DNA of 64,000 nucleotides from Actinopolyspora alba (GCF_900112765.1 NZ_FOMZ01000002.1:186001-250000), one strand, 5' to 3'; positions 34,468 through 44,032 are shown, counted from the first letter of the stretch. Notes: generated by a model from the letters alone, not told the origin. Numbers and translations are program-made.

Positions 34468-35928
34468 GTGGGACGAAGCTCGACGACGCGGCGCCTGCTG
34501 GCAGGTTCGGCGACCGCCGTCGCACTGTGCTTGTTGGTGACGGGGTGCTCCCGTCCGATCGACGGAATTCCGACCGCCAACGACGAGCCGGAGGTCGACA
34601 CGGTGGCCGGGCTGCCCGCCAGTGACGGCCCGAGTGGCCGCAAGCCGGGTGTCACGGACGCGAAGTTGCCGGTGGTCGGGAGTACCGGTGGTGAGATCGA
34701 CACCCTCGCGGTCGACACGGTCGCCGACGTGCGGCAGTACTGGAAAACGGCCTATCCGGACACTTTCGACGGCACCGCGTTCCGTCCGATCGCACGGTTG
34801 GTCTCGTACGATTCCCGGAACACCGACAGGCGCGTCTGCGGACAGCGGCTGGCCGGGTTGGCGAACGCCTTCTACTGCCCGCGAAGCGACACGATCGCCT
34901 GGGACCGCGGGGTGCTGCTGCCGAAGCTGCGCAGCACGTTCGGGCAGCTCGCCCCGGTAACCGTGCTGGCGCACGAGATCGGGCACGCGGTACAACACCG
35001 GGCGGGCCTCGTGGACGACGACACACCGACGCTGGTCAGCGAACAACAGGCGGACTGCTTCGCCGGGGCGTTCTTCCGGCACGCGGCGGAGGGCTCGGCA
35101 CCACACATCCGCGTGTCGACCGGTAACGGGCTCAACACCGTCATGGGAGTACTCAGCTACATCCGGGACGCGCCGGGGCGGACCGGCTTCGCGGATCCCC
35201 GGGCTCACGGCACCGCCTTCGACCGTGTTTCGGCGTTTCAGTACGGCTTCAGCGACGGCCCGAGCCGGTGTGCCGAGATAACCGAGAAGTCGGTCACGGA
35301 ACGAACCACCCAGTTCCACTTCTGGAAGGACAAGCAGGAGTCGGATCTTCCGGTGGAGGCGGACAACATCCGAGCCGTGGCGCGGAGCCTGCGGAAGGTC
35401 TTCAGCGAGACCGGGTTCGCTCCCCCGAGGGTGATCATCGGTCCCCGATCCTGCGGCGGTGCCGACAGCACCGAGCCCGTTTCGTACTGCGTGGAGACCA
35501 ACACCGTCTCGGTCCGGCTGGCCGGGCTGCGGGAGATCGCCCAGCCACCCACGGACGGCGAACGCACCGCGGGCTACGGAGACTTCGCCGCCTATGCCCA
35601 GCTGGCCTCCCGCTACACCTTGGCCGTGCAGGAATCGGCGGGGTTGTCGCTGCGTGGTGACGGGGCGGGGCTGCGTACCGCGTGTCTGGTGGGCGCGTGG
35701 AGCGGCCTGCTCGTGGAGGATCCGATCGGGCAACGCAATCCGGTCGGCAAGCTGCGAATCGCCCCTGGCGACGTCGACGAGGGCGTGGCGGCGCTGCTGG
35801 GTGAGGACAGTCTGATCGCAGCGGACATGACCGGTAGTCAGGTACCCGCCGGGTTCCCCCGGGTCGAGGCGTTCCGCATCGGATTCCAACAGGGAATGAC
35901 CCCCTGCGCCTCCGAGTACGGCACCTGA
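34468..35928 (+). CDS. Secreted lipoprotein, neutral zinc metallopeptidase-like (second of tandem pair)
   Basis: 486 residues from GTG 34468. The signal peptide GRSSTTRRLLAGSATAVALC ends in lipobox LVTGC (Cys27). The active site VLAHEIGHAVQHRAG has H169, E170, H173, followed by SEQQADCFAGAFFRHA. It shares with the upstream gene the blocks around FYCPRSDTIAWDRGVLLPKL, FADPRAHGTAFDRVSAFQYG and LRTACLVGAWSGLLV, so the two arose by tandem duplication. Paired cysteines outside the lipobox suggest extracellular disulfides. Confidence 0.86.
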   Translation: MGRSSTTRRLLAGSATAVALCLLVTGCSRPIDGIPTANDEPEVDTVAGLPASDGPSGRKPGVTDAKLPVVGSTGGEIDTLAVDTVADVRQYWKTAYPDTFDGTAFRPIARLVSYDSRNTDRRVCGQRLAGLANAFYCPRSDTIAWDRGVLLPKLRSTFGQLAPVTVLAHEIGHAVQHRAGLVDDDTPTLVSEQQADCFAGAFFRHAAEGSAPHIRVSTGNGLNTVMGVLSYIRDAPGRTGFADPRAHGTAFDRVSAFQYGFSDGPSRCAEITEKSVTERTTQFHFWKDKQESDLPVEADNIRAVARSLRKVFSETGFAPPRVIIGPRSCGGADSTEPVSYCVETNTVSVRLAGLREIAQPPTDGERTAGYGDFAAYAQLASRYTLAVQESAGLSLRGDGAGLRTACLVGAWSGLLVEDPIGQRNPVGKLRIAPGDVDEGVAALLGEDSLIAADMTGSQVPAGFPRVEAFRIGFQQGMTPCASEYGT

Positions 35929-36025
35929 CCGGCGAGTTCCCGTCTCATCTCCCTGGAACGAGTCCGGTGGCGCCTGCCGCCGAGTTCGCTACGGGGACGG
36001 AAGAAGCGGGCACCCCGTCGGTCGA

Positions 36026-36052
36026 GGCACCCCGCGGCTCTCGCGGGGTGCC
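36026..36052. terminator. Hairpin terminator between convergent genes
   Basis: GGCACCCCGCG pairs with CGCGGGGTGCC around a 5-nt loop. It lies 98 nt after the metallopeptidase stop and 14 nt beyond the stop of the YbbN-like gene, so it can serve both. Confidence 0.75.
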
Positions 36053-36066
36053 GACTCTCAGGTGGC

Positions 36067-37041
36067 TCAGAAGAGCGCGCTGGCCAGCGAACGCCGCGCG
36101 TCGGCGACTCGCTGATCGCCTTCCGGGAACAGGCCGAACATCTCCAGCAGTTCCTCGCGGACACGATCGCGGTCCGCACCCGAAGTGCGCCGGACCGTAC
36201 CGATCAGCCGGTTGAAGGCATCCTCCACGCGCTGTTGCGCCAGTTCGGCGTCGGCGGCGGCGAGCTGTGCCTCGACGTCGTCGGGTGCGCCCTCGGCACG
36301 CTCGATCGCGCCGGGATCGGCGCTCTCGGCACGGGCGGTGAACCGGACCTGTGCGAGTGCGGCCTTGGCCTGCTCGTTGTCCGGCTCCGCGTCGAGGATC
36401 GACTGGTACGCCTGTTCGGCGGCCGCGTACTCACCGCGTTCCAGCGCCTGCTCGGCCGCGGTGAACCGGGAGTCCTCCTGCTCCTCCTCAGCGGCGCCCG
36501 CGCCCTGCTCGGCGGCGCTGATACCGGGAAGCTGATCGCGCTGCGAGTCCAGGATGGAACTGATCCACTGCCGGATCTGTTCCTCCGGCTGCACGCCCTG
36601 GAACGCCTCGACCGGCTGCCCACCCGCGATGGCGATCACCGTGGGGATCGACTGGACACCGAACAGCTGCGCGATGCGCTGGTTGTTGTCCACATCGATG
36701 GTGGCCAGCACCCAGGATCCGCCGCCCTCGCCGGCGAGCTTTTCCAGAATGGGGGAGAGCTGCTTGCACGGCTGGCACCAGGTCGCCCACAGGTCGACCA
36801 CGACCGGCACCTGCATCGACCGGTCGACCACCTCGGCCTGGAAGTTGGCCTCGGTGACCTCGACGACCGAAGCGCCTGCCCCGCCGGAGTCACCACCGGA
36901 GCCCGAGCCCGCGGACGCGGACTTGGCCTGGGCGTCGGCCCGGTTCTTCAACCCCGACAGGTCGACCGCCCCTGCCATGGAGGCGGCGGCCGCCGAGCTC
37001 TGCGCTGCATCGGAATTCTGGCGTGGATCAGGCCGTGTCAC
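36067..37041 (-). CDS. Thioredoxin-TPR co-chaperone, YbbN/CnoX-like
   Basis: 324 residues from GTG 37041. After a Gly/Ser/Ala-rich N-terminus of about 58 residues comes a thioredoxin domain with the full active site [11 protein letters not shown] (C89, C92) and cis-Pro segment [10 protein letters not shown]. The second half is TPR-like helices ([20 protein letters not shown]). In E. coli CnoX (YbbN) the WCxxC is changed to SxxC; here both cysteines remain, so redox activity is possible alongside chaperone holding. The N-terminal extension is typical of actinobacterial members. Confidence 0.88.
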   Translation of the reverse strand: MTRPDPRQNSDAAQSSAAAASMAGAVDLSGLKNRADAQAKSASAGSGSGGDSGGAGASVVEVTEANFQAEVVDRSMQVPVVVDLWATWCQPCKQLSPILEKLAGEGGGSWVLATIDVDNNQRIAQLFGVQSIPTVIAIAGGQPVEAFQGVQPEEQIRQWISSILDSQRDQLPGISAAEQGAGAAEEEQEDSRFTAAEQALERGEYAAAEQAYQSILDAEPDNEQAKAALAQVRFTARAESADPGAIERAEGAPDDVEAQLAAADAELAQQRVEDAFNRLIGTVRRTSGADRDRVREELLEMFGLFPEGDQRVADARRSLASALF

Positions 37042-37343
37042 ACCCCCATCGTGCCACGCCGCCAGTGGCAGGCGGTGCACACCCCGACACCCCGGTCCGG
37101 CAAGGCGAAGAGCCCGGAATAGATCACCGAACGCGTTCGAGCAGGCATTTTATCTCTCGATCGAGTTAGCTTTGATCACTCGATCAGGGAGATCTGGCGA
37201 AAATCTCTAATCTCCGAGCGGGACAGCGTCGAAACCCACTCACGAGTCCGCGAGAGGCGCCGCACCATGCGGTGCCCCGCAACTCCGTAGGGACTCGATC
37301 GGGATTTTTCCCTACCCACAAGTTCGACGAGAGGTATCAGACA

Positions 37344-37601
37344 GTGCGTATTGCAACCCGTGTTGCCGGTGCAGCAGGCGTCGCCACCCTGGGGATGATG
37401 ACCATGGGTACGGTCGCGTTCGCCGACACCAAGGACAACGACGGCATCAACGCGGTGGACGACAACAACATCAGCGCGGTGCCGATCCAGGCCTGCAACA
37501 ACAACATCAGCGCCGTCATCGGTGTCACCCTCAACCTGCTGACGGCCCAGAACTCCCAGTGCGTCAACGCCCCGGTGGTCGACCACCCGCTGTCCAAGTG
37601 A
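37344..37601 (+). CDS. Secreted chaplin/rodlin-like small protein
   Basis: 85 residues from GTG 37344, with GAGAGGT upstream. A signal peptide (RIATRVAGAAGVATLGMMTM) ends near GTVAFA, cleaved before DTKDND. The mature 58 residues carry two NNISAV units around VPIQACN and end LNLLTAQNSQCVNAPVVDHP. Two cysteines and Asn/Val/Ile-rich repeats are reminiscent of chaplins and rodlins, which coat aerial hyphae and spores. It is too short and divergent for a firm assignment. The unusually Asn-rich content contrasts with its neighbours. Confidence 0.65.
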   Translation: MRIATRVAGAAGVATLGMMTMGTVAFADTKDNDGINAVDDNNISAVPIQACNNNISAVIGVTLNLLTAQNSQCVNAPVVDHPLSK

Positions 37602-37911
37602 GCTGACGGAGCTCCGCTGGGCGGCACGAGGAGCGTCCCGATCCGGGAACGTTCCGAGGCCGCCCCGTGAGTTGGTTGTCCGCCGCGGCGGGTGGGTCCG
37701 CCTCGCATCCGGTGAACCACGGATGCGGTCGGCGTCCTCACGGACCCGGGACGCCACGAACGACGGGGATTCGCACCCCGTCGCGGCGGGCACTTCACAC
37801 GGCACGCGCGTCCGCGCGACGCGCGTGCCGGCGGCCGTTCTCGGTTGTCCGGTTCTTGGCTGTCCGGCTCTTGGTCGCCCGCCCCGCTCGGCCGAACCAC
37901 CGGGATCGATC
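37602..37911. other. Intergenic region with two hairpins
   Basis: 37619-37665 forms a branched stem closed by GGGCGGC/GCCGCCC with an inner TCCCG/CGGGA, a likely terminator for the secreted-protein gene. 37801-37829 is a perfect 12-bp stem (GGCACGCGCGTC) with a 5-nt loop, 83 nt from the end of the convergent thiamine-binding gene. Just after it come two imperfect copies of CTGTCCGGCTCTTGG. No gene is seen. Confidence 0.6.
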
Positions 37912-38217
37912 TCAGCTGCCGCCTTCGAGCCGCTGCTCGACGCGCTCGACCTTCTCCCGGAGTTGGTCGGTGTGACCCGGCCGGATGTCGGCCTTGATCA
38001 CCAGACTGGTGCGGGGTGCCCTGGACGACACGGCCTCGGTGGCACGCCGAACCACGTCCATCACCTCCTCCCACTCGCCTTCAACGGTGGTGAACATGGC
38101 GTTCGTCTCGTGCGGTAATCCGGAGTCGCGCACGATCCGCACCGCCTCCGCGACAGCGGCACTCACGCTGTCGGAGTCCCCCGCCCCGGAGGGGGCCACG
38201 CTGAATGCGACCAACAT
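37912..38217 (-). CDS. MTH1187/YkoF-family thiamine-binding protein
   Basis: A 101-residue ferredoxin-like protein: [20 protein letters not shown], then [20 protein letters not shown] with the conserved T-x-x-E-G-E/D pattern, and [13 protein letters not shown]. This family (formerly DUF77) binds thiamine or related pyrimidines and is often regulated by or linked to thiamine genes. No TPP riboswitch is seen upstream here. Function beyond ligand binding is not established. Confidence 0.9.
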   Translation of the reverse strand: MLVAFSVAPSGAGDSDSVSAAVAEAVRIVRDSGLPHETNAMFTTVEGEWEEVMDVVRRATEAVSSRAPRTSLVIKADIRPGHTDQLREKVERVEQRLEGGS

Positions 38218-38388
38218 GTGTGTTTCTCCTGACTACGAAGTCTCGTTTCCATCGGGATTCGCGGAGGGGTACCGCGACGAACCTACCGGCACCGCGTGGC
38301 GGACGTGTCGGACACGCGCCGACCACGGCTGCGGCGAACACCCCACATCGCCCGTTCGTGCAACAGCACGCTGCTAGCGTCGAATGCC

Positions 38389-38889
38389 ATGAGCCCCCGC
38401 CAACCGCTGCCATTCGATCCCATAGCTCGCGCGGCCGAGACCTGGTCGCAACGTATCGGTCCTTCGTCGACGATGGCCGCGGTGACCAGCATCATGCGGG
38501 TCCAGCAAATCCTGCAGTCGGCGGTCGACTCGGCACTGCGGCCGCACAACCTGACTTTCGCCCGCTACGAGGCGCTCGTACTGCTGTCATTCTCCCGGCA
38601 GGGAAGCCTCCCGATGCGTGTCATGGGGGACCGGCTGCAACTGCACCCGACCAGTGTCACCAACATCGTCGATCGGCTGGAAGCCGACGAACTGGTGCGA
38701 CGCGTCCCCCATCCGACCGATCGACGTACAACGCTGGTGGAGATCACCGAACACGGCCGCACGGTGACGGACAAGGCCACCGAATCGGTCACCGACATCG
38801 ACTTCGGGCTCTCGGGCATCACCGAACGACAGACGCAGCAGCTCACCGAGCTGCTCGGCAAGGTCAGACAGGCTTCCGGGGACTTCTGA
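38389..38889 (+). CDS. MarR-family transcriptional regulator
   Basis: 166 residues from ATG 38389. A winged helix-turn-helix core lies at about 60-110: FARYEALVLLSFSRQGSLPM, then MGDRLQLHPTSVTNIVDRLE, with the wing VRRVPHPTDRRTTLVEITE. The N-terminal ISR-type dimer helix and C-terminal helix are present. Divergent from the thiamine-binding gene across 171 bp, which might hold its operator. Effector unknown. Confidence 0.92.
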   Translation: MSPRQPLPFDPIARAAETWSQRIGPSSTMAAVTSIMRVQQILQSAVDSALRPHNLTFARYEALVLLSFSRQGSLPMRVMGDRLQLHPTSVTNIVDRLEADELVRRVPHPTDRRTTLVEITEHGRTVTDKATESVTDIDFGLSGITERQTQQLTELLGKVRQASGDF

Positions 38890-39115
38890 CCGAATTCTTC
38901 CGGCTCGGTCGTCCGAAGCTCGTCGAGCGGAACCACCCGACGATTCCCGCTCCCGACGCGGAGTCCTCGAGTGGGCACGGTCCCGGCAACCCCGGAGCCG
39001 TGTCACAGCTCCCGGCTGTTCGCCCCCACGAGGGGCTGGAACGCCGCGGGCCGAAACCGCCGTGCGACGACCCACCGTCCCGCGACCGGAGACGGCCACG
39101 CACGTCACGCCCCGG

Positions 39116-39475
39116 TCAGTTCAACGCACGCAACGCGCCGACCAGCCTCGACAACGACGTGGGCCCCAACGGTTCCGGTGTGGTGAGCAGTCCGCGTCGC
39201 AGCGCCCAGCGCTCGAAAACCACCGATCCGAACGGCGGGACCGAAGCGATCAGGGCGAGCACCAGCACCCGGAAACTCCACCGCAGCGGCCCGTACACCA
39301 CCAGGCTGACGACTACGTAAGCGGTGAACACCAGACCGTGAATCCATCCCATGACGGTCACGGCCTCGGGAAAACCGAACCCGTACTTGAGCACCATCGC
39401 GAGCAGCAACCCGGCCCACGAGACAGCCTCGGCGACCGCGATCAGTCGGAACCATCCGACACCAGTCCTGAGCAC
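39116..39475 (-). CDS. DUF3817 membrane protein
   Basis: 119 residues from GTG 39475: three hydrophobic segments, with GWFRLIAVAEAVSWAGLLLA at the start, MGWIHGLVFTAYVV in the middle and LIASVPPFGSVVFERWA towards the end, matching the DUF3817 pattern (E-G, H-G, F-E motifs). Widely conserved and often beside MarR genes in actinobacteria. Convergent with MarR here. Function unknown. Confidence 0.88.
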   Translation of the reverse strand: MLRTGVGWFRLIAVAEAVSWAGLLLAMVLKYGFGFPEAVTVMGWIHGLVFTAYVVVSLVVYGPLRWSFRVLVLALIASVPPFGSVVFERWALRRGLLTTPEPLGPTSLSRLVGALRALN

Positions 39476-39588
39476 GATCTCACCGTATCGTGGGAGCCTT
39501 CCGCTCCGATGTCCGGTATGCACCGGTGTGGGTACGACACGGGCGCACCGGACTGGTCGTTGTCGGTGGAATCTCGTTCAATGACGGT

Positions 39589-40932
39589 ATGACTCGTTGG
39601 GTGCTGCACTTGGACATGGACGCCTTCTACGCGTCCGTGGAACAGCTCACCCGCCCAACGCTGCGCGAGCGGGCCGTGCTCGTCGGTGGAACGGGACCGC
39701 GCGGCACCGTGGCCGGAGCCAGCTATCCGGCGAGGAAGTACGGAGCTCGCTCCGCCATGCCCATGTCGGAGGCCAGACGCCGGTGCCGCACCGCCGTGGT
39801 GCTGCCGCCGCGTTTCCGGCTCTACCGGGAGGTGAGCGAGCGTGTCTTCACGATAGTCAGGCAGCTTTCCGAGCGGTTCGAGCAGGTTTCGATCGACGAG
39901 GCGTTCCTGGAGCCGATCGAGTTGACCGGGTCCGCTCCGGAAGTCGTGGCGGAGTTCGCGGAAGCCCTCCGTGGCCGGGTGGCCACCGAGGTCGGAGTGC
40001 CCGCGTCCGTCGGGGCCGGGTCGGGCAAGCAACTGGCCAAGATCGCCTCGGGAATGGCGAAACCGGACGGCTCGATGGTTGTTCCCCCCGACGAGGAGAG
40101 GGAGCTGTTGGCCGAGCTGCCGGTACGCCGCCTGTGGGGCATCGGCCCCATCGGTGAATCCAAACTGCGCCGCATCGGGGTGCAGACGATCGGTGAACTC
40201 GCGGCGTTGAAACTCGGCGACGTGACCTCGTTGCTGGGGCAGGCGCACGGCACCGAACTGCACGAACTGGCGCACGGCATCGACGAGCGGGCCGTGACCG
40301 AACGGGCCGAGGCCAAACAGGTCAGTGCCGAGACGACCTTCGACACCGACCACACGGATCCGGCAGTGCTGGCGGAGGAGATAGTCGGCATGGCCGAAGC
40401 CGCCCATCGACGGCTGGTGGCCTCCGAGCGCGCGGCACGCACCATCACCCTGAAGGTGCGCGATGCCGACTTCAGCACCATCAGCCGCTCCGAAACGCTG
40501 TCCTCGGCCACCACCGAACGCGAGGAACTGGTGGCCGCCGCGCGACGGCTGGCCGGAATCGCGGTCAGTCCCGGCGTGCCCGTACGGCTGGTCGGGGTCT
40601 CGTACTCGGGACTGACCGTCGCCGAACAGGCCACCCTGTTCCGGGTTCCCGAGACCGACGAGAGCGAACGCCCACCCGCCTCCCCGGAACCACCCCGCTC
40701 ACCCACGCCCACCGTCACCGCCGAGGGGAGGCAGTGGCGGCAGGGCGACGATGTGAGCCACCCCAGCTGGGGACACGGCTGGGTGCAGGGCTGCGGCCAC
40801 GGACGGGTGAGCGTGCGGTTCGAGACATCGACCACCGGCCCCGGAAGGATGCGCACCTTCGACAGCGGGGATCGCGAACTGGTGGCAGCGGACCCGCTCG
40901 ACAGTCTCGGCGGAAGCGGTGAACCGGCCTGA
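39589..40932 (+). CDS. dinB: DNA polymerase IV (Y-family, DinB) with C-terminal extension
   Basis: 447 residues from ATG 39589. Catalytic acidic residues are Asp9 in HLDMDAFYASVE and Asp103/Glu104 in VSIDEAFLEP. The thumb HhH region LRRIGVQTIGEL and the little finger follow. After about residue 365 a proline-rich linker leads to a tail (QGDDVSHPSWGHGWVQGCGH, then RVSVRFET) resembling the Tudor-like domain at the C-terminus of UvrD/PcrA. Translesion synthesis role. No LexA box is seen upstream, and no canonical beta-clamp motif was identified. Confidence 0.93.
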   Translation: MTRWVLHLDMDAFYASVEQLTRPTLRERAVLVGGTGPRGTVAGASYPARKYGARSAMPMSEARRRCRTAVVLPPRFRLYREVSERVFTIVRQLSERFEQVSIDEAFLEPIELTGSAPEVVAEFAEALRGRVATEVGVPASVGAGSGKQLAKIASGMAKPDGSMVVPPDEERELLAELPVRRLWGIGPIGESKLRRIGVQTIGELAALKLGDVTSLLGQAHGTELHELAHGIDERAVTERAEAKQVSAETTFDTDHTDPAVLAEEIVGMAEAAHRRLVASERAARTITLKVRDADFSTISRSETLSSATTEREELVAAARRLAGIAVSPGVPVRLVGVSYSGLTVAEQATLFRVPETDESERPPASPEPPRSPTPTVTAEGRQWRQGDDVSHPSWGHGWVQGCGHGRVSVRFETSTTGPGRMRTFDSGDRELVAADPLDSLGGSGEPA

Positions 40933-41010
40933 CCGCTCGGCCTGCGACTGGCGCCGGTCCCCGTGCGCCGCTCCGCTCACCGCGGCGCTTCGGTGATCGT
41001 TCCGGATTCG

Positions 41011-41035
41011 GAGATCTCGCGGGAAATCGACGCCG
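41011..41035. repeat. Partial short palindromic element
   Basis: GAGATCTCGCGGGAAATCGACG: the right arm is intact, the left arm altered. It lies 47 nt before the better copy at 41058. Confidence 0.45.
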
Positions 41036-41057
41036 CCCCGGCCGCACCACCTCACCG

Positions 41058-41086
41058 GCGCGGCGATTTCGCGAGAAATCGACGCG
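41058..41086. repeat. Short palindromic element
   Basis: Core CGATTTCGCGAGAAATCG (41064-41081) with CGCGG and CGCGG flanks; near-perfect symmetry, the centre GCGA being asymmetric. Confidence 0.7.
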
Positions 41087-41100
41087 GCTTCGGCGCTGCC

Positions 41101-41170
41101 GAACCCCTACCACTCTCACAGCCGGTACCACCGCGAGAGGCTCCGCAACCACACCGCCACGCAACCCGCG
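41101..41170 (+). repeat. Degenerate 3'-UTR hairpin element, copy F
   Basis: GAACCCCTACCACTCTC and CGAGAGGCTCCGCAACCA resemble the two ends of the family; the hairpin body is deleted. Its tail ends 17 nt from the stop of the minus-strand gene at 41187, the same geometry as the full copies. Confidence 0.45.
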
Positions 41171-41186
41171 TGGAGCAAGGTCGCGA

Positions 41187-42023
41187 TCAGGTTTCGGGTG
41201 TCGGGGGCCGCCTGCGGTAGTTCCCCACCCAGACGCGCGGCGCGGCGGCCTGAACGGCCTGTTCCAACCGCTTGGGAAGTCTGCTCAGCACCGGCAGGTG
41301 GAATCGGTAACGCACCGAGGGGAGCCCCTGCATGGGCGGGGGCTCCTCGACCCGCCAGCGCTCCAGTTCGGGATGCCTGCCGGGAAACGCGGAATCCGCG
41401 GGGAACAGTTCCAGACAACGCCGACGCTCGGGATGCACCAGCCTGCGGTTCTCGATCGGGCGCAGCGAACCGATCCCGGCAGCCGCTACCTCGTCCCAGG
41501 GCACCGCGAACACCTCACCACTGGTGCGGGGGCAGATGCCGCGCTGGTCCACCAGGAACCCGCGACCGCTCAACGACCCCTTGGCCGAGGTGATGAACCA
41601 GACGAAAGAGACCCCGAACACGAGCTGCCAGATCCACAGCCACACCCCGCCGGGGGAATCGACCAGCGCCGCCGCGCACAACACGGTCAGGAAACCGCTG
41701 ATACCACCGCCGACCGCGAGGTTGCGGAAGGCCGCGGCGCTGACGTCGATGTCACGGGCGTGCTCGCCGAGCAGCACGGCCCGACCGCCCGCACGTTCCG
41801 GGCCCGCGCTGTTCGGGTCACCACCCGCTCGTCGCTGCACCCGCGTGGACGGATAGGCGTCCTGCCTGGTGCTCCCGGTAGCGGACGGCGGAGTGGGCTC
41901 CCCCGGCGGGACGTTGCGACGTTCCACGACCGTTTCCTGCTGCGGAACCGTACGGCGTGGGGCCGTCCTTCCCTCCGGATCCACACGATCGGCGCGTTGC
42001 CATCCCCCGGGTAGCCACTTCAT
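41187..42023 (-). CDS. Hypothetical membrane protein with PH-like C-terminal region
   Basis: 278 residues from ATG 42023. The first 90 residues are polar and low-complexity. Two hydrophobic segments follow (about 103-122, GGGISGFLTVLCAAAL; and 127-148, WLWIWQLVFGVSFVWFI). The remainder (FLVDQRGICPRTSGEVFAVP, WDEVAAAGIGS) has the beta-strand pattern of bacterial PH domains, as in DUF3093-like proteins. No enzyme motif. Function unknown; a cell-envelope role is likely from topology. Confidence 0.7.
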   Translation of the reverse strand: MKWLPGGWQRADRVDPEGRTAPRRTVPQQETVVERRNVPPGEPTPPSATGSTRQDAYPSTRVQRRAGGDPNSAGPERAGGRAVLLGEHARDIDVSAAAFRNLAVGGGISGFLTVLCAAALVDSPGGVWLWIWQLVFGVSFVWFITSAKGSLSGRGFLVDQRGICPRTSGEVFAVPWDEVAAAGIGSLRPIENRRLVHPERRRCLELFPADSAFPGRHPELERWRVEEPPPMQGLPSVRYRFHLPVLSRLPKRLEQAVQAAAPRVWVGNYRRRPPTPET

Positions 42024-42112
42024 GGCACCAGAATATCCTCACCAGCGGTGTTCAGGTGTCACGGACCGCCGCTGGAACGCACCGACGGTCGCGTGAACCC
42101 GATCACCTCCGA

Positions 42113-43300
42113 TCAGCCACGCGGCGCGTGCAGCAGCAGGGCGTCACCCTGCCCGCCACCGCCGCACAGCGCGGCGACACCGTCGCCGCCCCCTCGCCGA
42201 TCGAGTTCGAGGGCCAGGTGCAACGCGAGCCGCGCTCCCGACATGCCGATGGGGTGCCCGAGCGCGATCGCTCCCCCGTTGACGTTGACCTTTTCCTCGT
42301 CGATCCCCAGCACCTCGGTGGAAACGATCCCCACGGCGGCGAACGCCTCGTTGATCTCGACCAGGTCGAGGTCGGTCGGTGCCACTCCCGCACGGTGGCA
42401 GGCCCGGTTGATCGCGTTGGAGGGCTGCTCGTGCAGACTGGCGTCCGGCCCCGAGACCACGCCGTGCCTGCCGATCTCGACGAGCCAGTCGAGCCCCAGC
42501 TCCTCGGCTTTGGACTTGCGCATCACCACCACGGCCGCGGCTCCGTCCGAGATCTGCGAAGCGGTCCCTGCCGTGATCGTGCCGTCCGGATCGAAGGCGG
42601 GGCGCAGTTTGCCGAGCCCCTCCGCCGTGGTGTCACCGCGGATTCCCTCGTCGCTGTCGACGATCACCGGGTCGCCCTTGCGGCGCGGCACTGTCACCGG
42701 CGCGATCTCCTCCGCGAACACACCGCGTTCGGCGGCCGCGGCAGCCCGCTGGTGCGACCGTGCGGCGAACTCGTCCTGCCGGGCACGGGTCAGCCCGTAA
42801 CGACCGTTGTGCTTCTCGGTGGAGGCCCCCATCGCGACCTGGTCGAACGAGCAGAACAGGCCGTCGTGGGCCATGTGGTCGAGCATCCGCACGTCGCCGT
42901 ACTTGAAACCCTCCCGCGAATCGCCCAGCAGGTGCGGCGCCCGCGTCATGGATTCCTGCCCGCCCGCCACGACGACGTCGAACTCACCGGCGCGGATCTG
43001 CTGATCGGCCAACGCGATCGCGTCCAGCCCGGAGAGGCAGACCTTGTTGACGGTCAACGCGGGAACGTCCATGCCGATGCCCGCCGCCACGGCCGCCTGC
43101 CTGGCCGGGATCTGCCCGGCACCTGCCGTGAGCACCTGCCCCATGATCGTGTACTCGACCTGCTCCGGAGCGACCCCGGAACGGCGCAGCGCCTCGGCTA
43201 TGGCGATCCCGCCGAGCTGAGCTCCGGAGAAGTCCTTCAGCGAGCCCAGCAGCCTGCCCATGGGGGTACGGGCCCCGGCTACGATCACGGAACTTTCCAC
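42113..43300 (-). CDS. Acetyl-CoA C-acetyltransferase (thiolase)
   Basis: 395 residues from GTG 43300, with GGAGGCAGCC directly upstream. Nucleophile Cys88 is in [16 protein letters not shown], the catalytic His in [17 protein letters not shown], and the second Cys in [14 protein letters not shown]. Condenses or cleaves acetoacetyl-CoA or longer beta-ketoacyl-CoA. Divergent from methylmalonyl-CoA epimerase. Degradative or biosynthetic direction cannot be decided from sequence. Confidence 0.94.
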   Translation of the reverse strand: MESSVIVAGARTPMGRLLGSLKDFSGAQLGGIAIAEALRRSGVAPEQVEYTIMGQVLTAGAGQIPARQAAVAAGIGMDVPALTVNKVCLSGLDAIALADQQIRAGEFDVVVAGGQESMTRAPHLLGDSREGFKYGDVRMLDHMAHDGLFCSFDQVAMGASTEKHNGRYGLTRARQDEFAARSHQRAAAAAERGVFAEEIAPVTVPRRKGDPVIVDSDEGIRGDTTAEGLGKLRPAFDPDGTITAGTASQISDGAAAVVVMRKSKAEELGLDWLVEIGRHGVVSGPDASLHEQPSNAINRACHRAGVAPTDLDLVEINEAFAAVGIVSTEVLGIDEEKVNVNGGAIALGHPIGMSGARLALHLALELDRRGGGDGVAALCGGGGQGDALLLHAPRG

Positions 43301-43520
43301 GGCTGCCTCCGATGCGGTGATGGGAAGTCTTGGGTAACGAACGGTCCGCCTGGTTGACACCGGTCGGGCGGTCGAGCACGGTTGTCCCCCGTCCGGTCAC
43401 CATGATGAACCGTGCCGACCGGCCGAACCATACCCGCACGGAACCGCGCGACCCGCTGTGAGACGAAGCACACTGCTGTGACGTTTCCACCGTGCCGCGC
43501 CGGCGGGTTAGGGTGCCGCC

Positions 43521-43958
43521 ATGCGGGAGGAACTCGGTGAGCTGGTGACCGCGGTCGATCACGTGGGGGTCGCGGTGGCCGACCTCGACAGGGCGATCGA
43601 CTTCTACCGGAACACCTTCGGTCTGGTGGCCACTCATCGCGAGACCAACCAGGAGCAGGGGGTGCACGAGGCGATGCTGGCCGCCCCCGACTCCGCCGAG
43701 TCGGACACGAGGGTGCAGCTGCTGGCCCCGGCCGACGAGAGTTCCACGATCGCGAAGTTCCTGGACAAGAACGGTCCAGGGCTACAGCAGCTCGCCTTCC
43801 GCGTAACCGACGTCGAGGCCGCGTGCGCGACGTTGCGGAACAGGGACGTACGGCTGCTGTTCGAGACACCACGGCGGGGAACCGCGAACAGTCTGGTGAA
43901 CTTCGTCCATCCCAAGGACGCGGGTGGTGTGCTGGTGGAGCTGGTCGAACCGGCTTGA
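43521..43958 (+). CDS. mce: Methylmalonyl-CoA epimerase
   Basis: A 145-residue VOC-fold enzyme that interconverts (2R)- and (2S)-methylmalonyl-CoA in propionate metabolism. DHVGVAVADLDRAIDFYR contains metal ligand His14. HEAMLAAPDS, LQLLAP-type, GPGLQQLAFRVTD and the C-terminal FVHPKDAGGVLVELVEP hold the further ligands (terminal Glu140). The mutase genes are not in the window. The preceding bases include AGGGTG as ribosome site. Confidence 0.93.
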   Translation: MREELGELVTAVDHVGVAVADLDRAIDFYRNTFGLVATHRETNQEQGVHEAMLAAPDSAESDTRVQLLAPADESSTIAKFLDKNGPGLQQLAFRVTDVEAACATLRNRDVRLLFETPRRGTANSLVNFVHPKDAGGVLVELVEPA

Positions 43959-44032
43959 CGGCCCCAGCGGTTCCGGCGCACCGGTGGGCGCGGTCGGGCA
44001 CAACGACCGCGCGGACACCGGTGAGCGGTCGT

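Noticed and set aside
39480-39588. LexA (SOS) box upstream of dinB
   Set aside because: No TCGAACnnnnGTTCGA-like site is present in the gap.
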